Source: MAG-120531 sp038125995 (GTDB lineage: Bacteria > Bacteroidota > Bacteroidia > Flavobacteriales > Flavobacteriaceae). From it: 64,000 nucleotides of DNA. Of the stretch, positions 46,155 through 54,836 are shown piece after piece. Position 1 is the stretch's first letter, and every line of letters starts with the position of its first letter. Location: contig JAYPEX010000010.1 of the NCBI GenBank assembly GCA_038125995.1, positions 1-64,000 on the forward strand. The letters are read 5' to 3'. The notes under the pieces were generated by a model. It had not been told where the DNA came from. It saw only the letters and a list, made by a program, of their open reading frames with translations, and did no database searches. A program made the translations under genes and the position numbers.

Positions 46155-46313
46155 CCTTGCAATGTTGTGGTACAACAACACGAGGATGGAAGAATCGAAG
46201 TATCTGCAGTTGACCCGATGGCTTCCATGATGTCTGTAGAGAATGAAAAATTAGGAACTTTAGCGAGTGAAATCAACACAAAACTCGATAAGGTTATTGC
46301 GCAACTTAGTTAA
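46155..46313 (+). CDS. DUF302 family protein, C-terminal fragment
   Basis: The last 52 residues, PCNVVVQQHEDGRIEVSAVDP onward to the stop, match the C-terminal part of DUF302 proteins (typically about 130-150 residues, PCNVVV followed by SAxDP and MxxVEN). The N-terminal part is in the gap. DUF302 is a small widespread domain of unknown function, sometimes linked to metal or sulfur proteins. The stop overlaps the convergent BNR lipoprotein gene by 8 nt. Confidence 0.75.
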   Translation, partial: PCNVVVQQHEDGRIEVSAVDPMASMMSVENEKLGTLASEINTKLDKVIAQLS

Positions 46314-47319
46314 ATTCTAATTTAGCAATTCTTCCATTACCAGCTGCATAAGCAGTTGATTCGTCCACAAATCGAATTGTGTAAAATCCCTCATCTGAAA
46401 GTGATGACCATGTGTTTCCACTATCATTTGACACTGCAATTCCAGTGAACCCTACTGCAATCAATTGCTGACCATTTGAATTAGGAACGTATTGAACACA
46501 ACTCTTATAACCTTGATTGGTTCCATCTGCTATCAGTTTCCAATTCTGACCTCCATCTGAGGTAACTGCAATATTATTTTTATTGAATTCAGGCTTGGTA
46601 TAATCTCCTCCATAGATAATTCCTCGTTGTTGGTCGTAAAAATCCATAGAGTAAATTCCATGAGTCGTTGATTTATCGACTAAGGGACTTTGAACAGCTG
46701 TCCAATGAACTCCAAAATCTTCTGATCTGTAGACTTTTCCCAAAGTTGTTGCCATCCATATGGTAGACCCAAAGGATTCAATATTGGTATTACTAGCAGC
46801 AAAAGCACCTTCTCCTTTGATGGATTCAGGTAATACTTCACAATTTAATTTGATCCAACTTTTTCCACCATCAGTCGTTTTAACAACGGACATACAACCA
46901 CCGTAATTATCCCCCAGACCAAAACCAACTTGATCATCGATAAAATGTAAGGCGTCGTAAAAGACACCTTCTCCAGTCTCCGTGTATACCAATTCAGAAT
47001 TCTTCTGTGAATCAATCCTTAGTAATTGAGTTGGATTATTTAGCGACAGAGCAAGATAGGAGTTTGAATTAATTGCAGTAGCTCTAAAGGCCTGTCGAGG
47101 AAACACAAGCGTATCGAGTTGATAAGTTTTTAGATCTAAGATTCCAACATAGGCCTTTGAGGTTCCAAAAAACAACTGTTGATCTTTTATTGAAATTGAA
47201 CGTATGGATACAGAATCCTTATAGAGTTCACTGACCTTAACAATAGTAATGGGTTTCATTTCTTTTGAGTTACAAGCGAGTAATAGAAATGATAGGATGA
47301 TAAGATAGCTTGGTTTCAT
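46306..47319 (-). CDS. Lipoprotein with BNR/Asp-box repeats (YCF48/oxidoreductase-like)
   Basis: 337 residues from ATG 47319. Lipobox LLLAC (Cys about residue 16). The rest is a beta-propeller with four Asp-box motifs: TTDGGKSW, SEDFGVHW, TSDGGQNW and SNDSGNTW. The fold is shared by sialidases and the YCF48/Hcf136 photosystem assembly factors, but no sialidase catalytic residues (Arg triad) are evident. Homologues in flavobacteria are annotated 'oxidoreductase' without evidence. Probably an envelope-bound binding protein of unknown ligand. Confidence 0.82.
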   Translation of the reverse strand: MKPSYLIILSFLLLACNSKEMKPITIVKVSELYKDSVSIRSISIKDQQLFFGTSKAYVGILDLKTYQLDTLVFPRQAFRATAINSNSYLALSLNNPTQLLRIDSQKNSELVYTETGEGVFYDALHFIDDQVGFGLGDNYGGCMSVVKTTDGGKSWIKLNCEVLPESIKGEGAFAASNTNIESFGSTIWMATTLGKVYRSEDFGVHWTAVQSPLVDKSTTHGIYSMDFYDQQRGIIYGGDYTKPEFNKNNIAVTSDGGQNWKLIADGTNQGYKSCVQYVPNSNGQQLIAVGFTGIAVSNDSGNTWSSLSDEGFYTIRFVDESTAYAAGNGRIAKLEFN

Positions 47320-47344
47320 GAGTAAAAAGTACAAAAATTAAGCT

Positions 47345-47352
47345 TAGCTTTG
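47345..47352 (+). promoter_or_regulatory. -7 box of the RsmB/NOP methyltransferase gene
   Basis: TAGCTTTG fits TAnnTTTG, 19 nt before the ATG at 47372. Confidence 0.4.
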
Positions 47353-47371
47353 CAGCAGAATTAAAGTTCCT

Positions 47372-48586
47372 ATGAAATTACACAGAAATCTAGTCTTTGC
47401 AGTAGTCGACGCCTGTCATATGATTTTTAACGAAGGCCAATACGCAGACAAGGTCGTTGAAAAAGTTTTAAAATTTGACAAGCGTTGGGGTGCTAGAGAT
47501 CGTGGATTCATCGCTGAAACCACCTATGAAATTGTTCGCTACAAAAGATTGTATGAAACTATTGCAGAGGTAAAAGCACCTTACAGCAGAGAAAATTTAT
47601 ACAGAATATGGGCTGTCTGGGCTGTACTCAAAGGACATCAACTACCTGATTGGAAACAGATAGAAGGAACTCCTGAGCGAAGAATCAAGGGGAAATTTGA
47701 CGAATTATCAGCTACTCGAAAAATTGCAGAATCCATTCCAGATTGGATGGATGAATTAGGAGTTAAAGCTTTAGGTGAAGAATTTTGGGCTAAAGAATTA
47801 CACGCGCTCAATCAAGAAGCACAAGTGGTCCTGAGAACTAATACACTTAAATGCACTAGAGAACAACTCTATAAGGAACTCTTAAAACTGGATATTGTCA
47901 CCGATAAATCAGAAGATTATCCGGATGCTTTAATTCTCAAAAGAAGATCAAATGTCTTTAAAACGGATGTATTTCAAAATGGATGGTTTGAAGTTCAAGA
48001 TGCCTCTTCTCAATTAGTAGCACCCTTTTTAGAAGTAGAACCAGGTATGCGAGTGATTGATGCCTGCGCAGGTGCTGGAGGAAAATCTCTTCACATCGCT
48101 TCTCAAATGAAAAATAAAGGTCAATTGATTGCACTCGATATTTATGAAAATAAATTAAAAGAATTAAAACGAAGAGTAAAGCGTAACGGAGTACACAATA
48201 TAGAAGCGAGAGTCATCGATTCTACCAAAGTGATTAAAAAGTTAAAAGGGCAGGCGGATCGTCTTCTTATCGATGCTCCTTGTACAGGTCTTGGTGTTCT
48301 TAGAAGAAATCCAGATGCGAAGTGGAAACTCGATCAGTCGTTTTTGGATCGCGTTTTAAAAACTCAGGCTGAGATTATTGAATCTTATAGCAAAATGGTT
48401 AAAACTGGAGGTAAAATGGTTTATGCAACCTGTTCGATCTTACCACAAGAGAATCAATTGCAGGTAGCGGCTTTTTTAAATACTGAAGCAGGTAAATCCT
48501 TTCAATTAGAAAAAGAGAATCACGTTTTTGCATCAAAGAGCGGTTATGATGGTTTCTATATGGCGCTTCTCAAAAAAGTCGAATAA
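47372..48586 (+). CDS. RsmB/NOP-family rRNA cytosine-C5 methyltransferase
   Basis: 404 residues: N-terminal NusB-like helical domain (about 1-130), then a class I SAM methyltransferase with DACAGAGGKSLH (motif I), DAPCTGLGVLRRNPDAKW (motif IV, product-release Cys) and ATCSILPQEN (motif VI, catalytic Cys). It forms m5C in rRNA, probably 16S by analogy with RsmB. Single gene. Confidence 0.92.
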   Translation: MKLHRNLVFAVVDACHMIFNEGQYADKVVEKVLKFDKRWGARDRGFIAETTYEIVRYKRLYETIAEVKAPYSRENLYRIWAVWAVLKGHQLPDWKQIEGTPERRIKGKFDELSATRKIAESIPDWMDELGVKALGEEFWAKELHALNQEAQVVLRTNTLKCTREQLYKELLKLDIVTDKSEDYPDALILKRRSNVFKTDVFQNGWFEVQDASSQLVAPFLEVEPGMRVIDACAGAGGKSLHIASQMKNKGQLIALDIYENKLKELKRRVKRNGVHNIEARVIDSTKVIKKLKGQADRLLIDAPCTGLGVLRRNPDAKWKLDQSFLDRVLKTQAEIIESYSKMVKTGGKMVYATCSILPQENQLQVAAFLNTEAGKSFQLEKENHVFASKSGYDGFYMALLKKVE

Positions 48587-48649
48587 TCTATTAACAACTT
48601 TCTTTAATAACTCCTTATTTGATATAGGGAATAATCGCTGAATTTACCT

Positions 48650-48657
48650 TAAATTTG
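48650..48657 (+). promoter_or_regulatory. -7 box of purL
   Basis: TAAATTTG, 21 nt before the ATG at 48679; no well-spaced -33 box. Confidence 0.45.
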
Positions 48658-48678
48658 CAGGGTCTTAAAACAGTGATT

Positions 48679-51600
48679 ATGATCCATTTTTTCGGGAATC
48701 CTTCTCAAAAAGTTTTTGCAGTAGAAACTACTGACGAATTATCTGCAGACGATACTTCAAAATTAACATGGTTGTTCGGAAATGAAAACCTCTTAAAAGA
48801 GGAGCGTCTTTCAGGATATTTCATTGGTCCAAGAGCCACCATGATCAGTCCTTGGAGTACGAATGCTACTGAAATTACCCAAAACATGGGGATTAAAGGT
48901 GTTATTCGAATAGAAGAATACTATAAAGTTGACGAAAGCTTTGAGGACTTTGATCCAATGCTCTCTCAAAAATTTTCAAGTTTAGATCAATCTTTATTCA
49001 GAGTTGACATAAAGCCTGAGGCTATTCTTGAAATTGAAGACATTGCAGCCTATAATATTCAGGAAGGATTGTCTTTGAGTGATGATGAAGTCACTTACCT
49101 TGAAGAGGTTTCTGAGCGTATTGGCAGAAAATTAACAGATGCTGAGGTATTTGGATTTTCACAAGTCAATTCAGAACATTGTAGACATAAAATATTTAAT
49201 GGGAACTTTGTAATTGATGGAGTTGAAAAGCCACACTCCCTCTTTAAACTCATTAGAAAAACTACGGAGACACATCCTAATTCAGTAGTATCTGCATATA
49301 AAGATAATGTCGCTTTTATCAAAGGACCTAAAGCAATTCAATTTGCTCCTAAAACACCAGATCAGCCTGATTACTATCAGGAAACTGAAATGGAAACCGT
49401 ACTTTCTCTCAAAGCTGAAACGCATAACTTCCCAACAACTGTAGAGCCATTTAACGGTGCTGCGACTGGTTCGGGTGGTGAAATTAGAGATCGTCTCGCT
49501 GGAGGAAAAGGAGCGCTTCCACTTGCAGGAACAGCAGTTTATATGACTCCTTATTCAAGAGTTTTAGATGGAAGATCTTGGGAGCGAAATGGAATGCCTG
49601 CTCGTAAGTGGCTCTATCAAAACCCAATCGACATTTTAATCAAAGCATCGAATGGTGCTTCTGATTTTGGAAATAAATTTGGACAACCACTGATCAATGG
49701 ATCGGTATTGACCTTCGAACATGAAGAAGATGGCCGAAAAGTTGGATACGACAAAGTGATTATGCAGGCTGGTGGTATTGGATTTGGGAAAGCGTCTCAA
49801 GCTTTAAAAGACCGTCCAGAGAAAGGTGATAAGATTGTCATCTTAGGTGGTGACAACTACCGTATTGGTATGGGTGGCGCAGCCGTATCTAGTGCTGACA
49901 CTGGAGCCTTCGGGGAGGTTATCGAGCTCAACGCGATTCAGCGTTCGAATCCAGAAATGCAAAAAAGAGCTGCCAATGCTATCCGTGGAATGATTGAATC
50001 AGACAATAATCCAATTGTATCGATTCACGATCACGGAGCTGGTGGACACCTCAACTGTCTTTCAGAACTCGTTGAAGAAACTGGTGGAAAAATTGATTTG
50101 GACCAACTTCCTGTTGGAGACCCTACCCTTTCTGCAAAAGAGATTATCGGAAACGAATCTCAAGAGCGTATGGGACTTGTAATCGGAGAAAAAGACACTG
50201 CTTTCTTAAAAAGAGTATCCGATAGAGAACGTGCTCCAATGTATGAAGTTGGAGAGGTGACTAAAGATTATCGNNNNNNNNNNNNNNNNNNNNNNNNNNN
50301 NNNNNNNNNNNNNNNNNNNNNNNNNNNNNNNNNNNNNNNNNNNNNNNNNNNNNNNNNNNNNNNNNNNNNNNNNCCGATAGAGAACGTGCTCCAATGTATG
50401 AAGTTGGAGAGGTGACTAAAGATTATCGCTTTAGTTTTGAATCGAAGACTACTGGTGAAAAACCAATGGATCTAGCCCTTTCTGATATGTTTGGTTCTGC
50501 GCCAAAAACCATTATGGAAGACAAAAAGATAGACCGTAACTACAAAGATGTAGCTTATGATATCAATGAGCTATCAATGTATATTGAAAATGTACTACAA
50601 CTGGAGTCTGTTGGTTGTAAAGACTGGCTTACTAATAAAGTGGATCGCTGTGTCGGTGGAAAAGTTGCCATCCAACAATGTGTTGGACCACTTCAATTAC
50701 CACTTAACAACTGTGGTGTGATGGCCTTGGATTACAAAGGAGTAGACGGAGTTGCGACTGCTATTGGACACAGTCCCGTATCAGCACTTGTCAATCCTGC
50801 TGCAGGTAGTAGAAATAGTATCACAGAATCCTTGACCAATATCATTTGGGCTCCATTACAAGATCAATTGCAATCCGTTTCCCTATCGGCAAACTGGATG
50901 TGGCCTTGTAACAACCCTGGTGAAGATGCTCGTTTATACGAAGCTGTTCAAGCGGTTTCTGACTATGCCATAGAGCTCGGAATCAATGTTCCAACCGGAA
51001 AAGATTCCCTTTCTATGAAACAACGTTATCCTGATGGTGATGTCATTGCTCCTGGTACCGTAATTATATCTGCTGCTGCTCATTGTTCTGATTTTACAAA
51101 GGTGGTGGAACCCATGCTTCAAAGAAATGCTGGAGCCATTTATTATATCAACTTCTCACAAGATCAGTTTAAACTGGGAGGATCTTCATTTGCTCAGATA
51201 TTAAATACTGTTGGGAGCGAAGTTCCTGATGTAAAAGACGCTGCTTTTGTCAAGAAGGCCTTTAATAAAATTCAAGAACTCATTAAAGACAATCAGATCG
51301 CTGCCGGACACGATATCAGTTCTGGTGGACTCATAACTGCTCTACTCGAAATGTGTTTTGCAGATAATGACCTTGGAGCTTCAATTGATTTAAGTTCATT
51401 AAAGGAAAATGATTTAATCAAGGTCCTTTTTGCTGAGAATGCTGGTATCTTAATTCAAGCTAAAGACACAGTAGCTGAAAAGGCTATTGAAGAAGCAGAC
51501 ATTCAAGCGCTAAAAATTGGCAAGGCCATTGCAAAAGGAGTCATTGGACTTAAACACAATAAGACCGAACTTATCTTACCGATACCTCAACTAAGAGATA

Positions 51601-52499
51601 TTTGGTATAAAACATCCTATTTGTTAGACAGTAAGCAAACTGCTAATAACAAAGCATTAGAGCGTTTTAACAATTATAAAAAACAAGCGTTAACGTACAA
51701 TTTCCCTAGTGGATTTAACGGTCAATTACCAGAACTTCCAAAAGGAAAAAGACCAAAAGCTGCCATACTAAGAGAAAAAGGATCCAACTCGGAACGAGAA
51801 ATGGCCAATGCGATGTATTTAGCTGGATTTGATGTAAAAGACGTCCACATGACGGACTTGATATCAGGTAGAGAAACTCTTGAAGACATTCAATTTATCG
51901 GCGCTGTTGGTGGATTTTCCAACTCCGATGTTTTAGGATCTGCTAAAGGTTGGGCTGGAGCATTTAAATACAATGAAAAGGCTAATAAAGCACTTAAAAA
52001 CTTCTTTGATAGACCTGATACCCTATCAGTGGGTATCTGTAATGGATGTCAACTCTTTATGGAATTGGAACTTATTCATCCAGAATTAGAAGTTCACGGT
52101 AAAATGCTTCACAACGATTCTCACAAACACGAGAGCAGTTTTACTTCGGTAACTATTGGAGCAAACAACTCTGTGATGCTTTCATCACTTGCTGGAACGA
52201 CCCTAGGAGTATGGATTTCACATGGAGAAGGTAAATTCAACCTTCCACTATCGAGAGAACACTATAATATCGTAGCTCAATATGCTTATGATGCCTATCC
52301 ATCCAATCCTAATGGAAGTGATTACAACACAGCAATGCTTACCGATGCAACTGGTAGACATTTAGTGACGATGCCTCATATTGAACGTTCCATCTTTCAG
52401 TGGAACTGGGCAGATTACCCAAAAGATAGAGATGATAAGGTCAGTCCTTGGATTGAAGCATTTATCAATGCTCGTAAATGGATTGAAAAACACAACTAA
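48679..52499 (+). CDS. purL: Phosphoribosylformylglycinamidine synthase, split by a gap artefact
   Basis: Collapsing the 55-bp duplication and N run gives one protein of 1221 residues, the normal length of the long single-chain PurL. It converts FGAR to FGAM in purine synthesis with glutamine and ATP. The synthetase part shows QVNSEHCRHKIFNG and AETHNFPTTVEPFNGAATGSGGEIRD; the C-terminal glutaminase has KGSNSEREMANAMYLAGF and the catalytic Cys in GICNGCQ with SHGEGKF. ATG 48679 was used; the TTG at 48655 overlaps the -7 box. Ends at an intrinsic terminator. Confidence 0.95.
50274..50373. other. Assembly gap flanked by identical 55-bp copies
   Basis: 100 N between identical 50219-50273 and 50374-50428. 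Removing one copy and the N run restores the purL frame. Confidence 0.95.
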
Positions 52500-52505
52500 A
52501 AAAGA

Positions 52506-52533
52506 AGCCCTTCAAATGAAGGGCTATTTTTTT
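52506..52533. terminator. Bidirectional terminator between purL and the acyl-CoA synthetase gene
   Basis: Stem AGCCCTTC/GAAGGGCT with loop AAAT, T tract on the right and A tract on the left. Confidence 0.85.
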
Positions 52534-52540
52534 GTCAATA

Positions 52541-54310
52541 TTAAGGTCTATAAATGGATTCGTATAGATCTTTGTGAAGTTCTTTAACGATTTTACGTTT
52601 GAGTTTCATCGTTGGAGTTAAGTGTCCTGAATCTGGAGTCCATTGAATGGGACTTAGTCTAAATTGCTTTACCTTTTCAAACTTTGCAAAATCTTCATTC
52701 GCCTCATCAACTTCTTTCTGAATGCGATTTATTACTTTCTCAGAAGCGACTAACTCTTCATTATTATCAAAATTAATTCCCTTTTTCTTTGCCCAATTTC
52801 CTAAAAAGACAAAGTCGGGTTGAATAATTGCTGCAGGCATCTTCTCTCCCTCACCAACAACCATAATTTGTTCAATGAATCTCGATTGTTTGAACCTGTT
52901 TTCTATGAGTTGAGGAGCGACGTACTTTCCTCCTGAGGTCTTAAACATTTCTTTTTTGCGGTCGGTAATTCTTAAAAAACCATCGGAATCTAGTTCACCA
53001 ATATCTCCCGTATGAAAATAACCATCTATAATAACCTCAGCCGTCTTTTCTGGATCTTTGTAATAACCCATCATCACTTGAGGTCCTTTTACGAGAATTT
53101 CGCCGTCCTCTGCAATTTTCACCTCAGTATCTGCAATGAGTTGACCTACCGTTCCTATTCGAAACTTTCCATCTCTCATATCGTTAACTGACACCACAGG
53201 AGAAGTCTCGGTTAAACCGTATCCTTCCATTACACCCAATTCAGCTGCATTAAATATACGTGCTAATCGAGGCTGAAGAGCAGCAGAACCAGAAGCGATC
53301 AGTTTGAGGTTTCCTCCCAATCCTTCTTTCCACTTACTAAAAATAAGTTTTCGTGCAATCTTTAATTTGCGTTCATACCACCAACCGTTTTGTCCGTAGG
53401 GTTCGTAGTTTAGGCCGAGATTTACAGCCCAGAAAAACAATATTTTCTTAATCCCTGTAAGTGCTGTACCCTTGGCTATGATACTGTCATACACCTTTTC
53501 TAACAACCTAGGTACCGCTGTCATCACTTCAGGCTTAAATTCTTTTAGATCATCACTTATGGTTTCAAGAGATTCTGCAAACACAATTTCAACTCCTACA
53601 TATTGATAGATATAGGTAATCACTCTTTCAAATATATGACAGATCGGTAAAAAGCTCAGTGCACGACTAGAGCCCCGTTCTAAGGGAAGACGATCACAGG
53701 AATAAATAACGTTCTTCACTACATTGCGATGAGAGAGCATCACACCTTTTGGTTTACCAGTAGTTCCCGAGGTATATATAATAGTAGCTAGATCTTCTTC
53801 TTTTACGGCATCTTTTAGTGAATCTACTTCACTTTGATTCGATGGGTCAGCACCTAATTGCAATAATTCAGTCCAGTGTTTACATCCAGGAATTTCGTTA
53901 AATGAGTATATTTCAATTAAAGAAGTACGATCCTTAATAGCTTTAATTTTTTCATAGACAAACTCGCATGAAATAAAACAGTATTTTGATTCTGAATGAT
54001 TCAAAACATACTCATAATCTTCAATAGAAATCGTTGGATAAATAGGTACATTTTGAGCTCCTATTTGAAGTACTCCTAAATCCATAATATGCCACTCAGT
54101 TCTATTCGTCGATGAAATAACGGCAATTTTGTCATTGGCTTGTACACCTAATCTCAAAAGAGCTCTACTGATACTATTCCCTTTATTGATATAGTCTTCT
54201 GATGAAGTAGTCTCCCAAGTTCCCTGATACTTAGATACAAAGGCTTTCTCTAAATTATAATTATCTCGCTCCCAATAAGCAAAATCAAAAAGTCTTTTCG
54301 GTTGTTGCAT
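52541..54310 (-). CDS. fadD: Long-chain acyl-CoA synthetase
   Basis: 589-residue AMP-forming ligase that activates fatty acids for beta-oxidation. P-loop-like TIIYTSGTTGKPKGV (about 185), YGLTETSPVVS, GYFHTGDIGELDSDGF and TDRKKEMFKTSGGKYVAP are the adenylate-forming family blocks, and the C-terminal lid is complete. It belongs to the large FadD15-type branch. The gene is divergent from marR-fadN-fadA-fadE; its -7 box (TAAATTTG, complement of 54350-54357) overlaps an 18-bp palindrome, so it is probably controlled by the MarR protein. Confidence 0.95.
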   Translation of the reverse strand: MQQPKRLFDFAYWERDNYNLEKAFVSKYQGTWETTSSEDYINKGNSISRALLRLGVQANDKIAVISSTNRTEWHIMDLGVLQIGAQNVPIYPTISIEDYEYVLNHSESKYCFISCEFVYEKIKAIKDRTSLIEIYSFNEIPGCKHWTELLQLGADPSNQSEVDSLKDAVKEEDLATIIYTSGTTGKPKGVMLSHRNVVKNVIYSCDRLPLERGSSRALSFLPICHIFERVITYIYQYVGVEIVFAESLETISDDLKEFKPEVMTAVPRLLEKVYDSIIAKGTALTGIKKILFFWAVNLGLNYEPYGQNGWWYERKLKIARKLIFSKWKEGLGGNLKLIASGSAALQPRLARIFNAAELGVMEGYGLTETSPVVSVNDMRDGKFRIGTVGQLIADTEVKIAEDGEILVKGPQVMMGYYKDPEKTAEVIIDGYFHTGDIGELDSDGFLRITDRKKEMFKTSGGKYVAPQLIENRFKQSRFIEQIMVVGEGEKMPAAIIQPDFVFLGNWAKKKGINFDNNEELVASEKVINRIQKEVDEANEDFAKFEKVKQFRLSPIQWTPDSGHLTPTMKLKRKIVKELHKDLYESIYRP

Positions 54311-54355
54311 AGTCTTTTGTTTGTGAAGTCAAATTACAAAAAATTAACACAAATT

Positions 54356-54373
54356 TATTATGCATGCATAATA
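54356..54373. promoter_or_regulatory. Perfect 18-bp palindrome, candidate MarR operator
   Basis: TATTATGCATGCATAATA is its own reverse complement. It lies between the divergent fadD and marR genes, overlaps the fadD -7 box (54350-54357, minus) and sits just upstream of a TATATTTA -7-like box (54382-54389) for marR. Size and position are those of a MarR-family dimer operator. Confidence 0.7.
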
Positions 54374-54406
54374 TTATTTTATATATTTAAGGTGATTTCA
54401 AATCTT

Positions 54407-54835
54407 ATGAGCAAAACAACTATTGATTACGCACTTAGAACAGCATGGCAAGCTGTTCAGAAGATGTACAACGAACGTGCAAAGTCCTATGGAGCAACTA
54501 TGACTCAAGCATTTGTTCTCTTGAGTATTGATCCAAAAATAGGAACTCCATCAACTGCACTAGGGCCACTGATGGGAATTGAAGCCACTTCACTTTCAAG
54601 AACCTTAAAACTCATGGAAGCAAAAGGGGTCATCAAAAAAGTAGCACATCCTACAGACGGTAGATCTGTAATCATACAATTGACCAAAGAAGGTCTTAAA
54701 ATGAGAGATGAATCAAAAAAAGAGGTCTTTCACTTTAATGAAATCATCGACCATAAACTCAGCAAGGAAAAACTTCAAAATTTCTTTGAAGTCATTGAGG
54801 TAATTAAAAGTTACGCAAACGAACAAATTGAATAA
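54407..54835 (+). CDS. MarR-family transcriptional regulator
   Basis: 142 residues, winged helix-turn-helix: recognition region LMGIEATSLSRTLKLMEAKGVI (helix split) and wing VAHPTDGRSVIIQLT, with dimerisation helices at both ends. ATG 54407 was chosen; the longer form from 54302 would run through the operator region and the fadD start. It is first in the fadN-fadA-fadE operon, 1 nt before fadN, so it probably regulates fatty-acid degradation and itself, with an acyl-CoA or fatty acid as a likely ligand. Confidence 0.88.
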   Translation: MSKTTIDYALRTAWQAVQKMYNERAKSYGATMTQAFVLLSIDPKIGTPSTALGPLMGIEATSLSRTLKLMEAKGVIKKVAHPTDGRSVIIQLTKEGLKMRDESKKEVFHFNEIIDHKLSKEKLQNFFEVIEVIKSYANEQIE

Positions 54836-54836
54836 A

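Noticed and set aside
45579..46313. One fusion protein spanning the N run
   Set aside because: The two halves belong to different families and the gap size is a placeholder; reported as two partial genes.
54302..54406. Upstream extension of MarR
   Set aside because: It would cover the fadD start, the palindrome and both promoters; the MarR fold begins at 54407.
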